This document shows positions 36,215 to 48,367 of a stretch of DNA of 64,000 bases, one piece after another. Each line of letters starts with the position of its first letter. The stretch's first letter is position 1. Under the pieces are notes generated by a model. It made no database searches and was not told the origin of the DNA. It saw only the letters and a program-made list of their open reading frames with translations. Source of the DNA: Zhengitettix transpicula (lineage: Eukaryota > Arthropoda > Insecta > Orthoptera > Tetrigidae); NCBI GenBank assembly GCA_037074705.1, contig CM073594.1, forward strand, positions 29,852,807 through 29,916,806, given 5' to 3'. The position numbers and the translations under genes are program-made.

Positions 36215-38730
36215 CTACCATATATTGTCACTCACTATTTTTTCTACCTCTTCACTTACTGTATTATGTTTAAATAGGTATTTTGGTAGCCTCCAAATTT
36301 TTTAATGTAGGCCTATTAATGAGTCTTTATTGTTCCGAAGAATACAAACACCGCTTACCATTATTTACATAGAGTGGAAAGTATCATACACTTAATGTAT
36401 TTATTAAACAACCTTTTTCTCTGTAATTATTGATGTTAGAAAGATTTATATTTAGAAATAAAGAAAATTTATATGTTTAGTTCATGTATCAAATAATACA
36501 ATGCAATAGAATTATTTTTCATATGTGTTATTTCTAAGAAAAGCATATTATTAAATATTTGGATTTTTTTTTGCTCTTTAGTCTGCTGTGGTTAAATCAC
36601 TAACCTTGTGATTTTTTAAAAAATATGTGAATATAAAATATCATTTTCAAGCCTTTCATTCACCTGTGTTATTACATGTGAGACCAAGTCTGTACTAACA
36701 GTTTTATATAAATTTATATATGGTAATATTGCTCATCTTTCTCTTCAATGGTTATCGTTCAAGAATATAAAACCCATGTTTACATAGGTATTTTTTTAAA
36801 TAAATTTCTATAATTTGGTGATCCTCGTGGTTCAGTCTGACAAGAGTTGTTTCAATAGTGTTTTAAAGTTAAATATCCTTAATTGAGTCAGAAACATTTG
36901 GAATTAAAACAGATTTATATTAAATAAAGAGTTGAAATTTACATAATTAATACCACAAGAAGTATAATATTTATGTAAGGTATAATAATAGTCTTGAATT
37001 ATCATCTGGTAATTAAATATTTATTTGACTACTGACTTTTCTTTTAGTAGAAAAAGCAACCATGTCAACATTAACAAATATAAATTAAATGGTTTTAATC
37101 CTTTACTAATTAAAAAGCAGGGAGCGAGTTCTGCTTTTTAATTTATTGATTTTAAACTGGCACATACATTTTCTGTGCCTTCTCAAAATCTGAGGTCGAG
37201 ACATTATTCGGAGTCAATTTCTAATCTAAAAATTAGACATGGTATTGTAGATTACATTAGTTTCAAATGTAACACACAATGTGAGTTTTACATATTTATT
37301 AATATAATATATACATTTTAGTATTTGGGTGGAGGGGGGAGTAGTGTAGATGAACTTTAACTAAAACTTGAGAAAAACTGCAGCAGTTATTAGAATATGT
37401 AGTTTTTCATAAAATCAAAGTATAGTAAGGTTTTATTTAATTTCAAATTATCTGATTAGTTTATGATAGTAATATTTAAGGAAGGTTCCTATGTATGTGA
37501 ATTTTGATGGTTTTCCTCCAAATACTGATAGTTCTGAGCATATTCAGAATTCTAAATTATTCATGTAGTTTTTTATATTATGATACAGTTAAGACATTCA
37601 GACCTACTGTCTCAAAGTAAAGTTGGCATATTATTTCTTCCCAGTCTGGATACACCAACTGCTGATTTAAGGTAAGTCAGGTGCTTTCTCTCCCTGTTTC
37701 CCGTCTAAGAGAGTTCATTTCTTTGCCAGTGTCTTATTATCCTTACTTGTTTTACATATTTAAAGTAAGAATGAGTTAGCAAAATCAAAATAATTGATAT
37801 GGACTGGAAAGATAATTGGAAAATCAATGTCTTACCTTAAATTAAAGGCAAAGTTGACATCATGTCGGACAGAAAACGATTCAAATTTCCATATAGAAGG
37901 CTTCTACTACTTGCTACCTAACCACAGTCTGTCGATTTCAAACTCTAACAGGAGAGAGACATTAAATGACAAAGAGACACATTGTTCATAGAACAGTTGC
38001 AACCAAGGGTAAAGTGTACCACTGCAGAAAGCTGACACTTGATGTGCATATCTCCTGATAAAAGAGGCAAAAATTTGTATGTTTTTCACATAAAATTTAG
38101 TGTCACTGACTGTCAATATCAAGTAAGTCTCTCTCTCACTATCCATACAAATTACATGCATACTTTGTCATATAGTGGTAAATGAAGGAAAGTAAATCTG
38201 CCGTAGAATAGGGGAGTGTGTGGTTATTTGACAGGCATTTGATATTGAATGTTATGTCAAAGACTTTTCCTGGCCTGGAGGACATGTGAGACATAGAGTT
38301 ATAAACCACGGAGTTTAGTCTCTATTAAATTGGGAGAAATGGATTTAATCAGGGTCAATGAGAAGCAATTATCAAAATTGTTGTTTATATGACACACAGT
38401 ATGAGCAGCTATTGGGAATTGAGTTTTTGACAGTGCTGTGCTGGTTAGCAATGGGTTTAGGAAGAGTCTGCAATTTATCTAGTAAATTATGGTGAAATAG
38501 AAAGAGATAATACTTTCATTCATTTTGTAAGTTGCTTTCTTAGTACGATTCTGGGGGATTGCAGTACACTGAAGGATATAACAGACTTGACATTTTTTCT
38601 GCAGCTAGGCTGGCATTAAATATTTAATGTTACCTTGTATTTTGATTTTTAAATGTATATTTCATTGTCTTAACAATCTAAAGCTTGATTTTGTTATTGA
38701 GGGGGGTTAACAGTCTTATGTTTTTTAAAC
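36215..38730. other. Downstream of Mycbp, no further gene seen
   Basis: Very AT-rich. May hold alternative 3' UTR (other AATAAA copies occur, for example near 36460). Contains the short hairpin listed separately at 37108-37143. Confidence 0.45.
37108..37143. other. Perfect 13-bp hairpin
   Basis: AATTAAAAAGCAG pairs with CTGCTTTTTAATT across the 10-base loop GGAGCGAGTT. No bacterial-type context exists, so it is not a terminator; its role is unknown. Confidence 0.6.
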
Positions 38731-40400
38731 TTTTTTTTAATTATAATAATAATTGTTTATTTGCAAGTAATACTTTGTTACAAAGTGTTTAGTATAATCA
38801 ATAGTTAATATGTACATGTTTACAAAATTTTAATATACATTTTACAAACAAAATATGCTTTGTAGTCAGATTTACTTTACAAAAATATTGTTGTGTACAA
38901 ACATTTGTAATTTACAAGCAATGTTACAGTATATAGGATACATATATTAATAGTATAAATGATATTAGTAAGGATATGACATTGTCAAAAATAATTGTAA
39001 TATTGGTATGGAAAGGAAAGAGAGATAGGTTGTGGCTTACCAGAAAGTGAAGTACAGTGTCGCCATAAGGAACTGAAGGTTGTTCTTCAAATTTTCATAG
39101 GCTATCAGCCTCCTTCTTCAGGAAGGAGTTACATCATTCCATACACCGGCCGGCTGCGGACTGCAGTTCCTTATGGCGACACTGCACTTCACTTTCAGGT
39201 AAGCCACAACCTATCTCTCTTTCCTTTACATACCAATATTACAATTAATTAGTATAAAGATACAAATAACAGCAATGTAAGAGAATATATGAATCATTTT
39301 AATATTCACTTAGATTGTAAAGAGCCCTTTTCCACAGGAAGTTTTTAGTTTGTTTTTGAAAGTAGATACTGGGCACTGTTTGATATCCTTGGGTAGTTTA
39401 TTGTATAGATTGATGTCAATCATGTATGGTTGGATGGTATCCAATATGGATGATTTTTTGTTATAGCCCACTTGGAAGAAATCTATTTGGTTTCTAGTCT
39501 TATAATTGTAGATTTCTTCATTTGTTGTTATGGTCTTACACTTTCAAGAGAAGGATAGAAGTACTTTATAGATATATAGTGAGAGGATGGTCAGAATATT
39601 TTCTTTTATTGAATATTTCTCTACAGTTTTCTTGATTGTGCAGTTTATGCATTGCTCTAATTCATCTCTTTTGTAATTTGAAGACTCTGTTTTTGTGGTT
39701 TTGTGCACAACCACCCCAGATCTCAATACGATATAATATATGTGGGTACACTATTCTGTAATAGACTATTTTTAGTAAGTTTTAAGATAGGTACTTAGCT
39801 AGACTTTTGATCAAGTATATCCCCTTACACATTTGGTAACATACATTATCAATCTGATTTTTCCATTTCAGATGTTTGTCAACTATAATCCCAAGGAATC
39901 TGTGGCAATCTACTTCAATAATTTTGTTATTGTTTAAATTTGTATTGAAGTTTGTATCAATTTTGTTTTTTGTTAATTCAAATTTTATAATTCCTGTCTT
40001 TTCCACATTTGTACTTTGATAATTATTACTGTAATACATAGCACAATGCTGGTATTTTCTCTGAGCTGCTCATTTGTGTTGCCACAGCAAACTATAGTGC
40101 TGTTGTCATCTGCAAAGTTAATCAGTTTTCTTTTCCCATCACAGGCTATATCATGCATGGATTTATTATATTAATTGAACAGACAAAGTTGTATTACTTT
40201 ATCAAATATATTTCCTATTACCTCATTAAGTAAAATTGATCTAGAGTTATTTATCTTGATGTATTTTTTATACGTTGGGTGCACAATAATATGTATTGAA
40301 AAATCATTCTGGTCAAATATTTTATTCCAACTGGGGACATATATTGTTGTGCTACAATACGGTTCTGTTTTAAGCCCTCAGTTATTATATTAATTTATTC
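38731..40400 (-). pseudogene. Non-LTR LINE fragment (jockey/CR1-like RT and 3' UTR), decayed
   Basis: On the minus strand, from high to low coordinates: LINFADDNST (catalytic FADD, about 40080-40130); NVEKTGIIKFEL and CHRFLGIIVDKHLKWKNQID (39782-40039); a WGGCAQN and FKLQKR stretch near 39690; INLYNKLPKDIKQ near 39400; and KTSCGKGLFTI at about 39320. Stops and frameshifts separate them. The 3' UTR ends with GCAAATAAACAATTATTATT (about 38742-38765), a typical LINE tail. It is 5' truncated near 40400. A foldback element (38993-39246) sits in its 3' UTR. Confidence 0.8.
38993..39246. mobile_element. Foldback MITE, about 95-bp inverted arms
   Basis: The left arm AATTGTAATATTGGTATG, GAAAGAGAGATAGGTTGTGG and AGTGTCGCCATAAGGAACTG recurs as the reverse complement on the right with a few changes. 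The unpaired centre is about 60 bases, including an AGGAAGGAG stretch. It interrupts the LINE 3' UTR. No transposase is encoded. Confidence 0.85.
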
Positions 40401-42950
40401 ACATCTCATAAATATATTCAATTTTACCTGAGTGGAAAGGGGGGTGGGGGGGCTTTGCAGATTAAACAAGCATATCTTTTAAAACCAACAGATGGATGTA
40501 GTTTAGAACAAATTGCCATTCATTTAATCAGTTGTGTTATAATTTTTTTTTTTTAAATGGAAAAACATTAAATTGTGACTAAGCACACTTAATAGATTTC
40601 ATGCTACTAATTCCACTTTGCAACCTCTTGCCTCAAAATAAGTATTCAGCATCATATCAAATTATAATATTATACAACTGGCATATTTTCATTCAATAAT
40701 GTATTCTGGCTTTATTTGGGGAAATCCTACTAGTAAGAATAATTTACCCTTCTGATTCTAACACTTATTTTTGTCAGTTATGAGCTATTAATTAATCTAA
40801 TTATGCATTTTCAATTCAGACATGGTAGTTTCCTCAATTAGAAACTTGAGCACACTAGGAATACAACAACTTTTAAACACTGTAGTTATTGTAAACTCGT
40901 GAGAATACCGAACAAAATTATTATTCACTGTTCCTAATTTTATATGCAATACCATTTCCTCTCGTCATAGTGTTTTGTGTGGCAAAAAAGTAACGGTTCT
41001 AATACTATGTAGGCTGTTTGAACGTTAAAATGTATATTACTTTAATATAAAGAGGGTCTTGAGTTTGCAGTGTCCAATAGATCTTGCTTTCTGAAAGTGG
41101 TTTAATTCGTGAGTGGTACTAAACTGCAAATCCATGAAGTTCAAATATGGTCGCGACCATGTGGGTGGTGTTGTAAGATCGCTGCCATTTACGGAGCAAA
41201 AAAAGAAAATGCGAAGCATGGTAAATCAAGCATCATGTGAGCGCAGAACCTTACTTCGTATATATTTAAACATATATGCGATAAACAAGGCATTAAGTTC
41301 GTAAATTAGTTGTTATTTTTTTAAAAAGTTTTTTTACAAAGACATATTTATTGTCCCTGTTATTTGATAAAACAGCATGTTTTCTTGTTACTGGCGAATG
41401 TAGGCCCTAAATTCTGCAGAAAGCAAGGTCTCAATATTCATACTTACCATCGTTTCGAAATAAAAATGAAAAATATCGCACTTCATTGAAACTTTACAGG
41501 TTTACTCTGCAAATGAAAGTACTATGAAAGAAAATTATGATTTATACGCTTTAATGTTTTTATTTACCTAATGTCATCATTCCGTCGTTCATGTCATTGC
41601 CATATTCACGTAAGAGCGACTACATTTAAATTTAAGAAGATTATTTATACATATTTGTTAATCGTATTATCTTAATCTGATCTTAGATTCAATATAAAAC
41701 ATCTTTGTGTTTACGCCTTGGATGTCCTAAAAGTTTTGGATGTTCTGTTGCATATTAATTGAATTAATGATTATATGAATCAAATTAATTATGAAACCAA
41801 TTAACTGTCAGTAAATGGCAATTGTATGTCCTCAAGTAAGTGACTGATTTTTATTCTGAAACAACAAATATTATTAAAATGTTATTATATAAATTATAAT
41901 TTAATGTTTCCATTCCACGATTTAGAACCTACTATCTTTTAATAATTCCTCTACAAATAAATATCGTATCATGGGATACTATTCCGTTACTCACTAGTTT
42001 ATTTTTGTTTTTCACCCGAACATATTTTATCGTTCTTTTCTGGCTTCATCTCATTCTGTTAAAACACGCCAAGAAAATCCTTTTGTTACCGAAATAAAAG
42101 TGGTCGCATGCACACGTCATCTAGTTGTCACTAATCATCCATACCACGATATAGTTCATAACGTGATATTAAAATAGATAACCAAAGTGTAATCCCACAT
42201 TTGTAATTAATATCAACTTACCTGGAACATCTTAATTTGGTCCTTTTTTCCGAATGGAGAAATTCCCTGTAATTGTTGTAAATGGTACTTTTCCTTAAAA
42301 AAAAAGTACGTGCGATGATTACCATAACTAAATGTATGCTACTAAAATGAATTTATAAAAAATACTATTTTTTAAAAACAAATCTTACGAAAGATTTTTA
42401 AAGTTGAATTTTAATGATTATATAATTGTCTTACCGATATGAGCCACAATAAAACAATTGTTCAAACGGTTATGCGATTATTCGTCTTATTCTTAGATGA
42501 GCCTATTACAAAGGAACGGTTTGTATTGAAAAGAATGATTTTATCACCCCTAAAACCTTAGGAAAGGATTTTTGAAGACGTTAACACCCTTAATTTTGTC
42601 TATCCTAACCGTAAGCTCACCGATGAATTCATCATAGAAAATCCTTCGTTAGGAGACGGACAAAGCATTAACTTCCAATGCGTAGGATGTTTGGAAAGTC
42701 GTTGCATAGGGTGTTTAAAAATGGTATAACAGATAAGTATTGGAGTTATTTTCGATAGTAGATTCCCTTGGAGGGACACATAAAGTTTCATTACTCTTTT
42801 CGGCAATCATTGTCTAGAAATAATTAAACTATTTTCATGAAATGGACGTAAGAAAACTTTTAATGTCATCAACAAAGTATTCTATGAAATCAAATGTTAT
42901 AATATCCAAAGAGAAGTTTGTTAAACTTAATTCACCCTAACAATTCGTCC
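40401..42950. other. No gene recognised
   Basis: AT-rich spacer with a G-rich tract (GGGGGGTGGGGGGG) at 40438-40452. Short frames around 41040-41300 overlap on both strands and resemble no known protein. Confidence 0.45.
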
Positions 42951-43780
42951 ACCCTCTCTCTCTCTCTCTCAGTGGTATTGTAGTCGCACAGCAAAAGGGG
43001 TCAACGAACTGGCGCATCGTTTAGCAAAGTGTATGTTTGGTATCGCACCAACTGGTGGTTTGACTTCCGCTAGCTACGAGTCGCAGAAACTATAAATTGG
43101 TCGTCGCAACTTCTTAATTTTTGTGTTACGCAATAGTGCGTTAAACTGTATTCCAGTAACCTGCATTTCGTATTATTCATGGTGCAATAGACGTTGTTTG
43201 TTGGTCGTATCGTTCCTTTGGCTTTGGTCGCGTTTATGCGTTTGAAGGTAAAGGCGTAGAATCCTAAGGAATTGTGTGCTTCAACGAAGATCCAAGTTGT
43301 AAGCAGTGTTTTTCCTTCTAATTTAGTACAACAAATCCGACAAGGGGTTAGGGAAAATCCGGTCAAAGGCTGGTATTGGCCTCAGGAGTCTTGATTCGTT
43401 TTGAGACTAAAACCCTGAGAAACGACATCTATCTAAGATAGCTCTGTCAGCAAATCCTGCCTCCACACCTCCAATGGTGACCTTGTTCAATACAACTTGT
43501 TGTAACAAAGTGGAGAAGAGTGTTTAAGTTAAGGTTATAAGTGCTATTAGTCCTCCGAAACTTGGAAACATTTGATACGTTCGTTAGGTTGATCCTCCGA
43601 ACCTGCGTTACGTTTTTCCCCGTAGGAAACTGTATGTGTAGAAGTTTAAAATGTAACTTCCTCAGAACAATAAAATATATGTAGTTTTTTCGGATTTTTA
43701 ATACTGCAACGCCACGAGGATTTAAACAGCTTCTTGCAGGCACACTATTGTTAAAACTGTCCAAAGGCAAGACGAAGCCG
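42951..43780. other. (CT)n tract followed by a slightly GC-richer unassigned segment
   Basis: A short CT repeat lies at 42952-42971. The DNA at 43010-43440 is richer in CG than its surroundings, and its minus strand has an open frame of 98 codons (43070-43366) with no family signature. It could be a decayed transposon. Confidence 0.35.
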
Positions 43781-44030
43781 TCATCGGAAGGGCGTGGGAC
43801 AAGTACCAAATGCCCGACCTACCCGATGCAGGTTTTTCTAGGGTTTTCCCTGCATTTCTTTAGGCGAATGCCGGGTAGGATCCTTAAACCATAGCCCGGG
43901 GGCCCTAGTAACCCTTGGCTACCTTCCTCTACCCTTCCGCATCCCCCCTTTCTAATCCCTTCCTATGCTATTAAAGGGGAGTTGCCCAATGTGGATCACC
44001 CTCATGTAGCCTGTTGCCCTAAAAAAAATA
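43781..44030 (+). mobile_element. R1 poly(A) retroposon, copy B (5'-truncated)
   Basis: Begins at CATCGGAAGGGCGTGGG and runs through the R1 core to CTGTTGCCCTAAAAAAAA. Same subfamily as copy A. No clear target duplication; the A tail continues into a TATA run. Confidence 0.85.
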
Positions 44031-44781
44031 TATATATCACACATATATCCCGAGAAGACTACTCTGTTTCTGTATTGTTCGAAAAAAACGGCTGATTATT
44101 TTATTAGGACCAACAACAAATGTTCCTATATAAAAAAACTTAAACAATAAAACAATTCTAGTTCGTAACAGAGCAAGATATTGTTGTTCGCCGGGCCAGG
44201 GCCTGGGACAGACGCTTCGTGTGACTCACACGGTTTTTTGTTGGCTCGATGCCTGAAAGAACCAAAAGGTCCAGATATCTAGATTAGACTGTTAACATTA
44301 GAAAATAAGTCACAACCTGAAGAAGGTTATTTCTGGACCAAAGAAAAGCCAAAACTGATAGAGTACAAATTTCAAATTTCGTCTTGGGTTACGTTATTAT
44401 CATAATTTATTAAAAATGAAAGAGTTTTTCAATCCATGACTGTTAAAAGAAAGGGAAATAGTTGTAAAACGATTTATTCAGCCTGTGCGTGGTTTCAAGG
44501 TTTTGGGAAACGCCCATAGTCAAAACAAATCACGTCCTAACGAGCGCTCAGTAGTTTGATAATGTCTTGATGGACTAAATATTTACCGCTGCAGTACTTT
44601 TTTTTCTGTATTTTGCCAGAGTCTAGTCTATTCCTGAGAGAACGTGTAAATAAACACGTGAGGTCAACTGGCTCTCAGTAGAGAACGGTTGTGTTACAAC
44701 GAACCAATTTCCAATCATTTAAGGCTCTCTTTCTTAGTATCTCTCTCTGTCTGTCTGTAATTGATTTGTACTGTATATATA
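44031..44781. other. No gene recognised; possible Penelope-tail relic
   Basis: At 44316-44345 the sequence CCTGAAGAAGGTT with a later GGACC and AAAG resembles degenerate terminal motifs of Penelope-like elements. Otherwise unassigned. Confidence 0.3.
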
Positions 44782-44841
44782 TAGAGAGAGAGAGGAGGGG
44801 GAGGGGGAGAGTGAGTGTGAGATAGAGAGAGAGAGAGAGAG
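44782..44841. repeat. (GA)n and G-rich microsatellite
   Basis: AG repeats broken by GGAGGGGGAGGGGG and GTGAGTGTGA. A short CA repeat occurs at 44957-44985. Confidence 0.95.
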
Positions 44842-45293
44842 TTTGCTTGCTTGAAATTGTGAACTGGTGTCCTTATGTAGGACACGAAACGCTTCAAATT
44901 TTTGGAGGCGTTAGTCCCTTTCTTCGGAAAATAGAGAACTTAGTGCAGTCCGATCGTACACACACACACAAACAAACACACATGTATACATATATTTAGA
45001 ACATAGTTCTAAAAATCATACGAAATGTAACCTCTGAATGAGTTATGTGGAGATTGAATGGACGAAAGGACATTTCTACCAAATGCATCAGAAAAGGGGT
45101 TATTTTAAGGGATGTGATGCGCTGAAAACGGGAAAATTCTGGCGTGACACCGTAAATATTGTTATACCACAATAAATGCAGTATTTTCGAGAAAAATAGT
45201 TCCTTAAGTTTCATCCACGGCAGTGACATCACAACCTACCACATCAATTCATAATAGGCATCTTACTCTCACTGGATGCATTTTTATTTATAC

Positions 45294-45775
45294 AACTAAC
45301 TGGGTGAACGGCGTTTCCCGAGATGTCATTTATCCATAACCCCCGATTTAAGCATTATTTTTAATGTAACGCAACTCGACCCTTGTCCCTAAATGTGTTA
45401 TCGACCGTTTAACATGTTTGAGTATTTCGACCCACGTCCACCCCCACCCCTAAGGGTGCTCCTTTACCATGCTGTAAGGGGTTGAAATTATACTCAGATA
45501 ACATCGGTAGAAACACTATCAAATCTCTTTGACCCCTTAAAAATATTTACCGCCTATAATAAGGGGTGTTTTAGAATATTTGAATGTTTTCACCCCCGTC
45601 CTCCACCGTTCCTGGGGGTGGTAGACGCGTCTCACACCGACAGTGTCTTTTCCTGGTCGCAAAGAACACTTGTATGAAATTAGGTGAAAGTTGCTCCCCG
45701 GGTAGATTTGTATAGGGAACATACAAATATACATACATACGTACATACAAACAAACGTACACTCTGCTTTATTTA
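45294..45775 (-). mobile_element. R3 retroelement copy, reverse orientation
   Basis: The left end ACTAACTGGGTGAACGGCG is the reverse complement of the family's 3' end. The right end holds a CATACATACGTACATACAAA repeat, the reverse complement of the TATG start at 29350. The body shares TGTCATTTATCCATAACCCC and TAACGCAACTCGACCC with 31935-33185. No intact frame. Confidence 0.65.
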
Positions 45776-46784
45776 TAAGACGATTGTGTGCTATTATTCA
45801 TACGGTTTTAAATGACGGTTTTATCCAACAATAGTTGCTATAATAAACCAGGGTTAAAGTACATATTGGCGTTCTAAATCTTTGGAATTACTGGGTATAC
45901 TGATAACATTTATGATCTTCCTTTACTCATGGTACTTTTATATTCCGTATTTACATTAAGGTTTATTTTTTGTGATTAATCATTGGCAGACGAGTAAGAT
46001 TAATTCTGATACGAATGAACTATTTTTCATTAATTTATTAACATTTTTAATCTCTTTGGCCAGTGTTTTGGATCAACTATCTGGCCTTTGACAGTAAAAG
46101 CATGGCAGAGTAATACTTCACGTTTACACTTTTTCTATAGCCCGTAGGAAGTAATATTTTTACGCTGTCATTCGATATAGCAGTTATCAACCAATGCAAA
46201 ATTCTTTCGACGGTTTTGGAGCCTTCCGGCCGTATTTACGCAGCCAATTTTTAATTGGATATCCGGAAATGGGAACTGCACACTTTCCACGTTTCCTCAG
46301 AGACAGTATATCTTATTTTAGTTATGAATGATTCATCTTTGAGTCACAGCTGTGAAATTCTAACTGTTTTGGCGGTGCAGAGTCACTCAGGTGGTGCAAG
46401 TCCAAGTGTGACGCAAAACGCTCAATCAGCATTTCGAATATGTGTGAACAGTATCGACTGAGTCTAGGAAATTTCAAAATTATCAAATATATTCAGGCGT
46501 CAATATAAATTAGTGTTTAAAACATTTTAATGTGGATTAAACTTGTACCTCATACGTATCCAATATGAAATTATGTCTCAATTCTTAGTAACTCTAAAAA
46601 TAAAGGTACGTGATTTAAATTAACTCTGAGCGTGTTGCAGTATTATGTATTCAGCCTACTTGTGACTAGTTTACCTTCAAGTTTTCCTTCAAGATTATAA
46701 AAATCGTGGTTTTATCCAACCAGAGTTATTCAGAAATCGTGAGACGTTTCTTGAAGTATAATATTGAAAGAAATGTATTTTACC
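45776..46784. other. No gene recognised
   Basis: AT-rich spacer. Nothing supported. Confidence 0.45.
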
Positions 46785-46798
46785 AAACATAGATTTGA

Positions 46799-47347
46799 CT
46801 TAAAAGCCTGCGAGAGGATTCTCTCGCAGGTAACCTGCGAGGGATTTTCTCTCGCAGGCAGAACCTTTTAGGAGAGATACGAAGGGGCTACCTTTGGGTA
46901 TGCCTTTTCCTCTCCCTTTTTGAACTAAGGTTCCCACAAGCCGAGACACCTCGGCCTGTTTTGATAGGTGTATGTTCCGGGGTCGCAGACCTTGGGCATA
47001 CGGTAAGAGTTGTCCGCTATTCCCATTGGAATAGTCGGCCAGCTGCCTCCTAAACTGGTCGAGGCACGGAGAAGGGAATGCTGCGTCCCCACAGCAAACT
47101 CCTCTCCCGCTATCGGAAGGGCGTGGGACAAGTACCCAATGCCCGACCTACCTTATGCAGGTTTGTCTAGGGTTTTCCCTGCATTTCTTTAGGCGAATGC
47201 CGGGTAGGATCCTTAAAATATAGCCCGGGGGCCCTAGTTAACCCTTGACTACCTTCCTCTACCCTTCCGCATCCCCCCTTCCTATGGTATTAAAGGGGAG
47301 TTGCCCAAAGTGGATTACCCTCATGTAGCCTGTTGCCCTAAAAAAAA
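46799..47347 (+). mobile_element. R1 poly(A) retroposon, copy C (full length) with 14-bp target duplication
   Basis: Starts with two head-to-tail hairpins (CCTGCGAGAG-ATT-CTCTCGCAGG type, 46807-46860), runs about 550 bases and ends CCTGTTGCCC plus an A tail. The perfect direct repeat AAACATAGATTTGA flanks it (46785-46798, 47345-47358, its first bases merging with the tail). A tail plus a duplication of this length is the mark of LINE-driven target-primed insertion. No tRNA-like A or B box was seen at the 5' end, so the SINE class is open. Confidence 0.9.
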
Positions 47348-47358
47348 CATAGATTTGA

Positions 47359-48147
47359 AATTTTTTATCGTTTTAAAACTTCTCCAGCTCAAAAAATCAT
47401 AGACATCAACGTTGTTTCGTTTTTCTAGTTTTTAATGTATAATAGATTACGCAGAAAGTTTCCTTTCCCAATTACTTGAAAGCTTAAATAGTAAAATTTT
47501 ACTTGCCTATCATATCAACGTCGCAAGGTGAATCTTAGGGCGTAAAAACGAATCAAGGTAAATTCGCGAGTTTCTGCATCAGTGCTTAACGATTTGGCAG
47601 ATTCACGAAAAATAAAGTGAGCTAGGTGATATAGAACAATATTTCCTACATTTGCGTGTAGTTTATTTTGTTTAAGAGAGCGTGGTCGGCGCCGTGGGTC
47701 GTGCATCTGTCAGTGGGCTCACGAAACATTCGCCGCCCCCGCGGGTTTCCTACACGACCGCCTTCTCAGACCCACGACACTCAGGTCAACGGTTCTTCTA
47801 TCAGCATGACTCACCGATATTCCCTAAACACTTAAATGTGTAACATTAAAAGTATATTTCGCCCTTTAGTGACAGTATTATTTTCAAATTCAGCCTTACT
47901 AAATATTCCGATATAGTTTTTCTTCTATTGCAACAGTCTAACCATTGCAAGTGCACCATACAAGTGTTATAGTCAATATAATTTTTTTTAAATCCGACAT
48001 GTATTAAGCTAAATTTCCAACGCTATAGAGGAAGGGATCTGAGAACCACCTTGATGGTCTTTGGGTCGAGTAAAGTAATTTTTCTCTGCACAGAAATAAT
48101 TGAGAAGAGATCAATGGAATCAGCAGCCCACGTTCTTGAGAAGCCTA
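47359..48147. other. No gene recognised; short GC-rich patch
   Basis: CpG-containing sequence at 47680-47770 (GGTCGGCGCCGTGGGTCG and nearby) has no identified coding or promoter context. Confidence 0.4.
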
Positions 48148-48157
48148 TAAGACATTA

Positions 48158-48357
48158 GTGAATAAGAAAGACAGCCAATACAGACAAAAAAAGCCTTGGC
48201 TTTTGAGTGTTGTCAACTGACCAGTGCAGTTGTGTTTCTCTAGGCTCTTATTAGTACCTGACGAAAGGGTCAATGATCCCAGAAACGTTACCTTTTTTGT
48301 CTGCCTTGGCTATCTTTCTTATTCATTATTTTCAATCAGACGTAATTTTTTTCATTT
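48158..48357 (-). mobile_element. R2 hairpin retroposon with 10-bp target duplication
   Basis: Arms GAATAAGAAAGACAGCC and GGCTATCTTTCTTATTC lie at the two ends. The middle holds TCTGACGAAAGG-like and GATCCCAGAAACG motifs shared with 34660 and 51490. The perfect duplication TAAGACATTA flanks it (48148-48157, 48358-48367). Confidence 0.85.
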
Positions 48358-48367
48358 TAAGACATTA

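Noticed and set aside
37108..37143. Hairpin as a Rho-independent terminator
   Set aside because: The genome is eukaryotic, with spliced genes; bacterial terminators do not apply.
43070..43366. 98-codon minus frame
   Set aside because: No family signature and no splice-site support; could be a decayed transposon, but this was not demonstrable.
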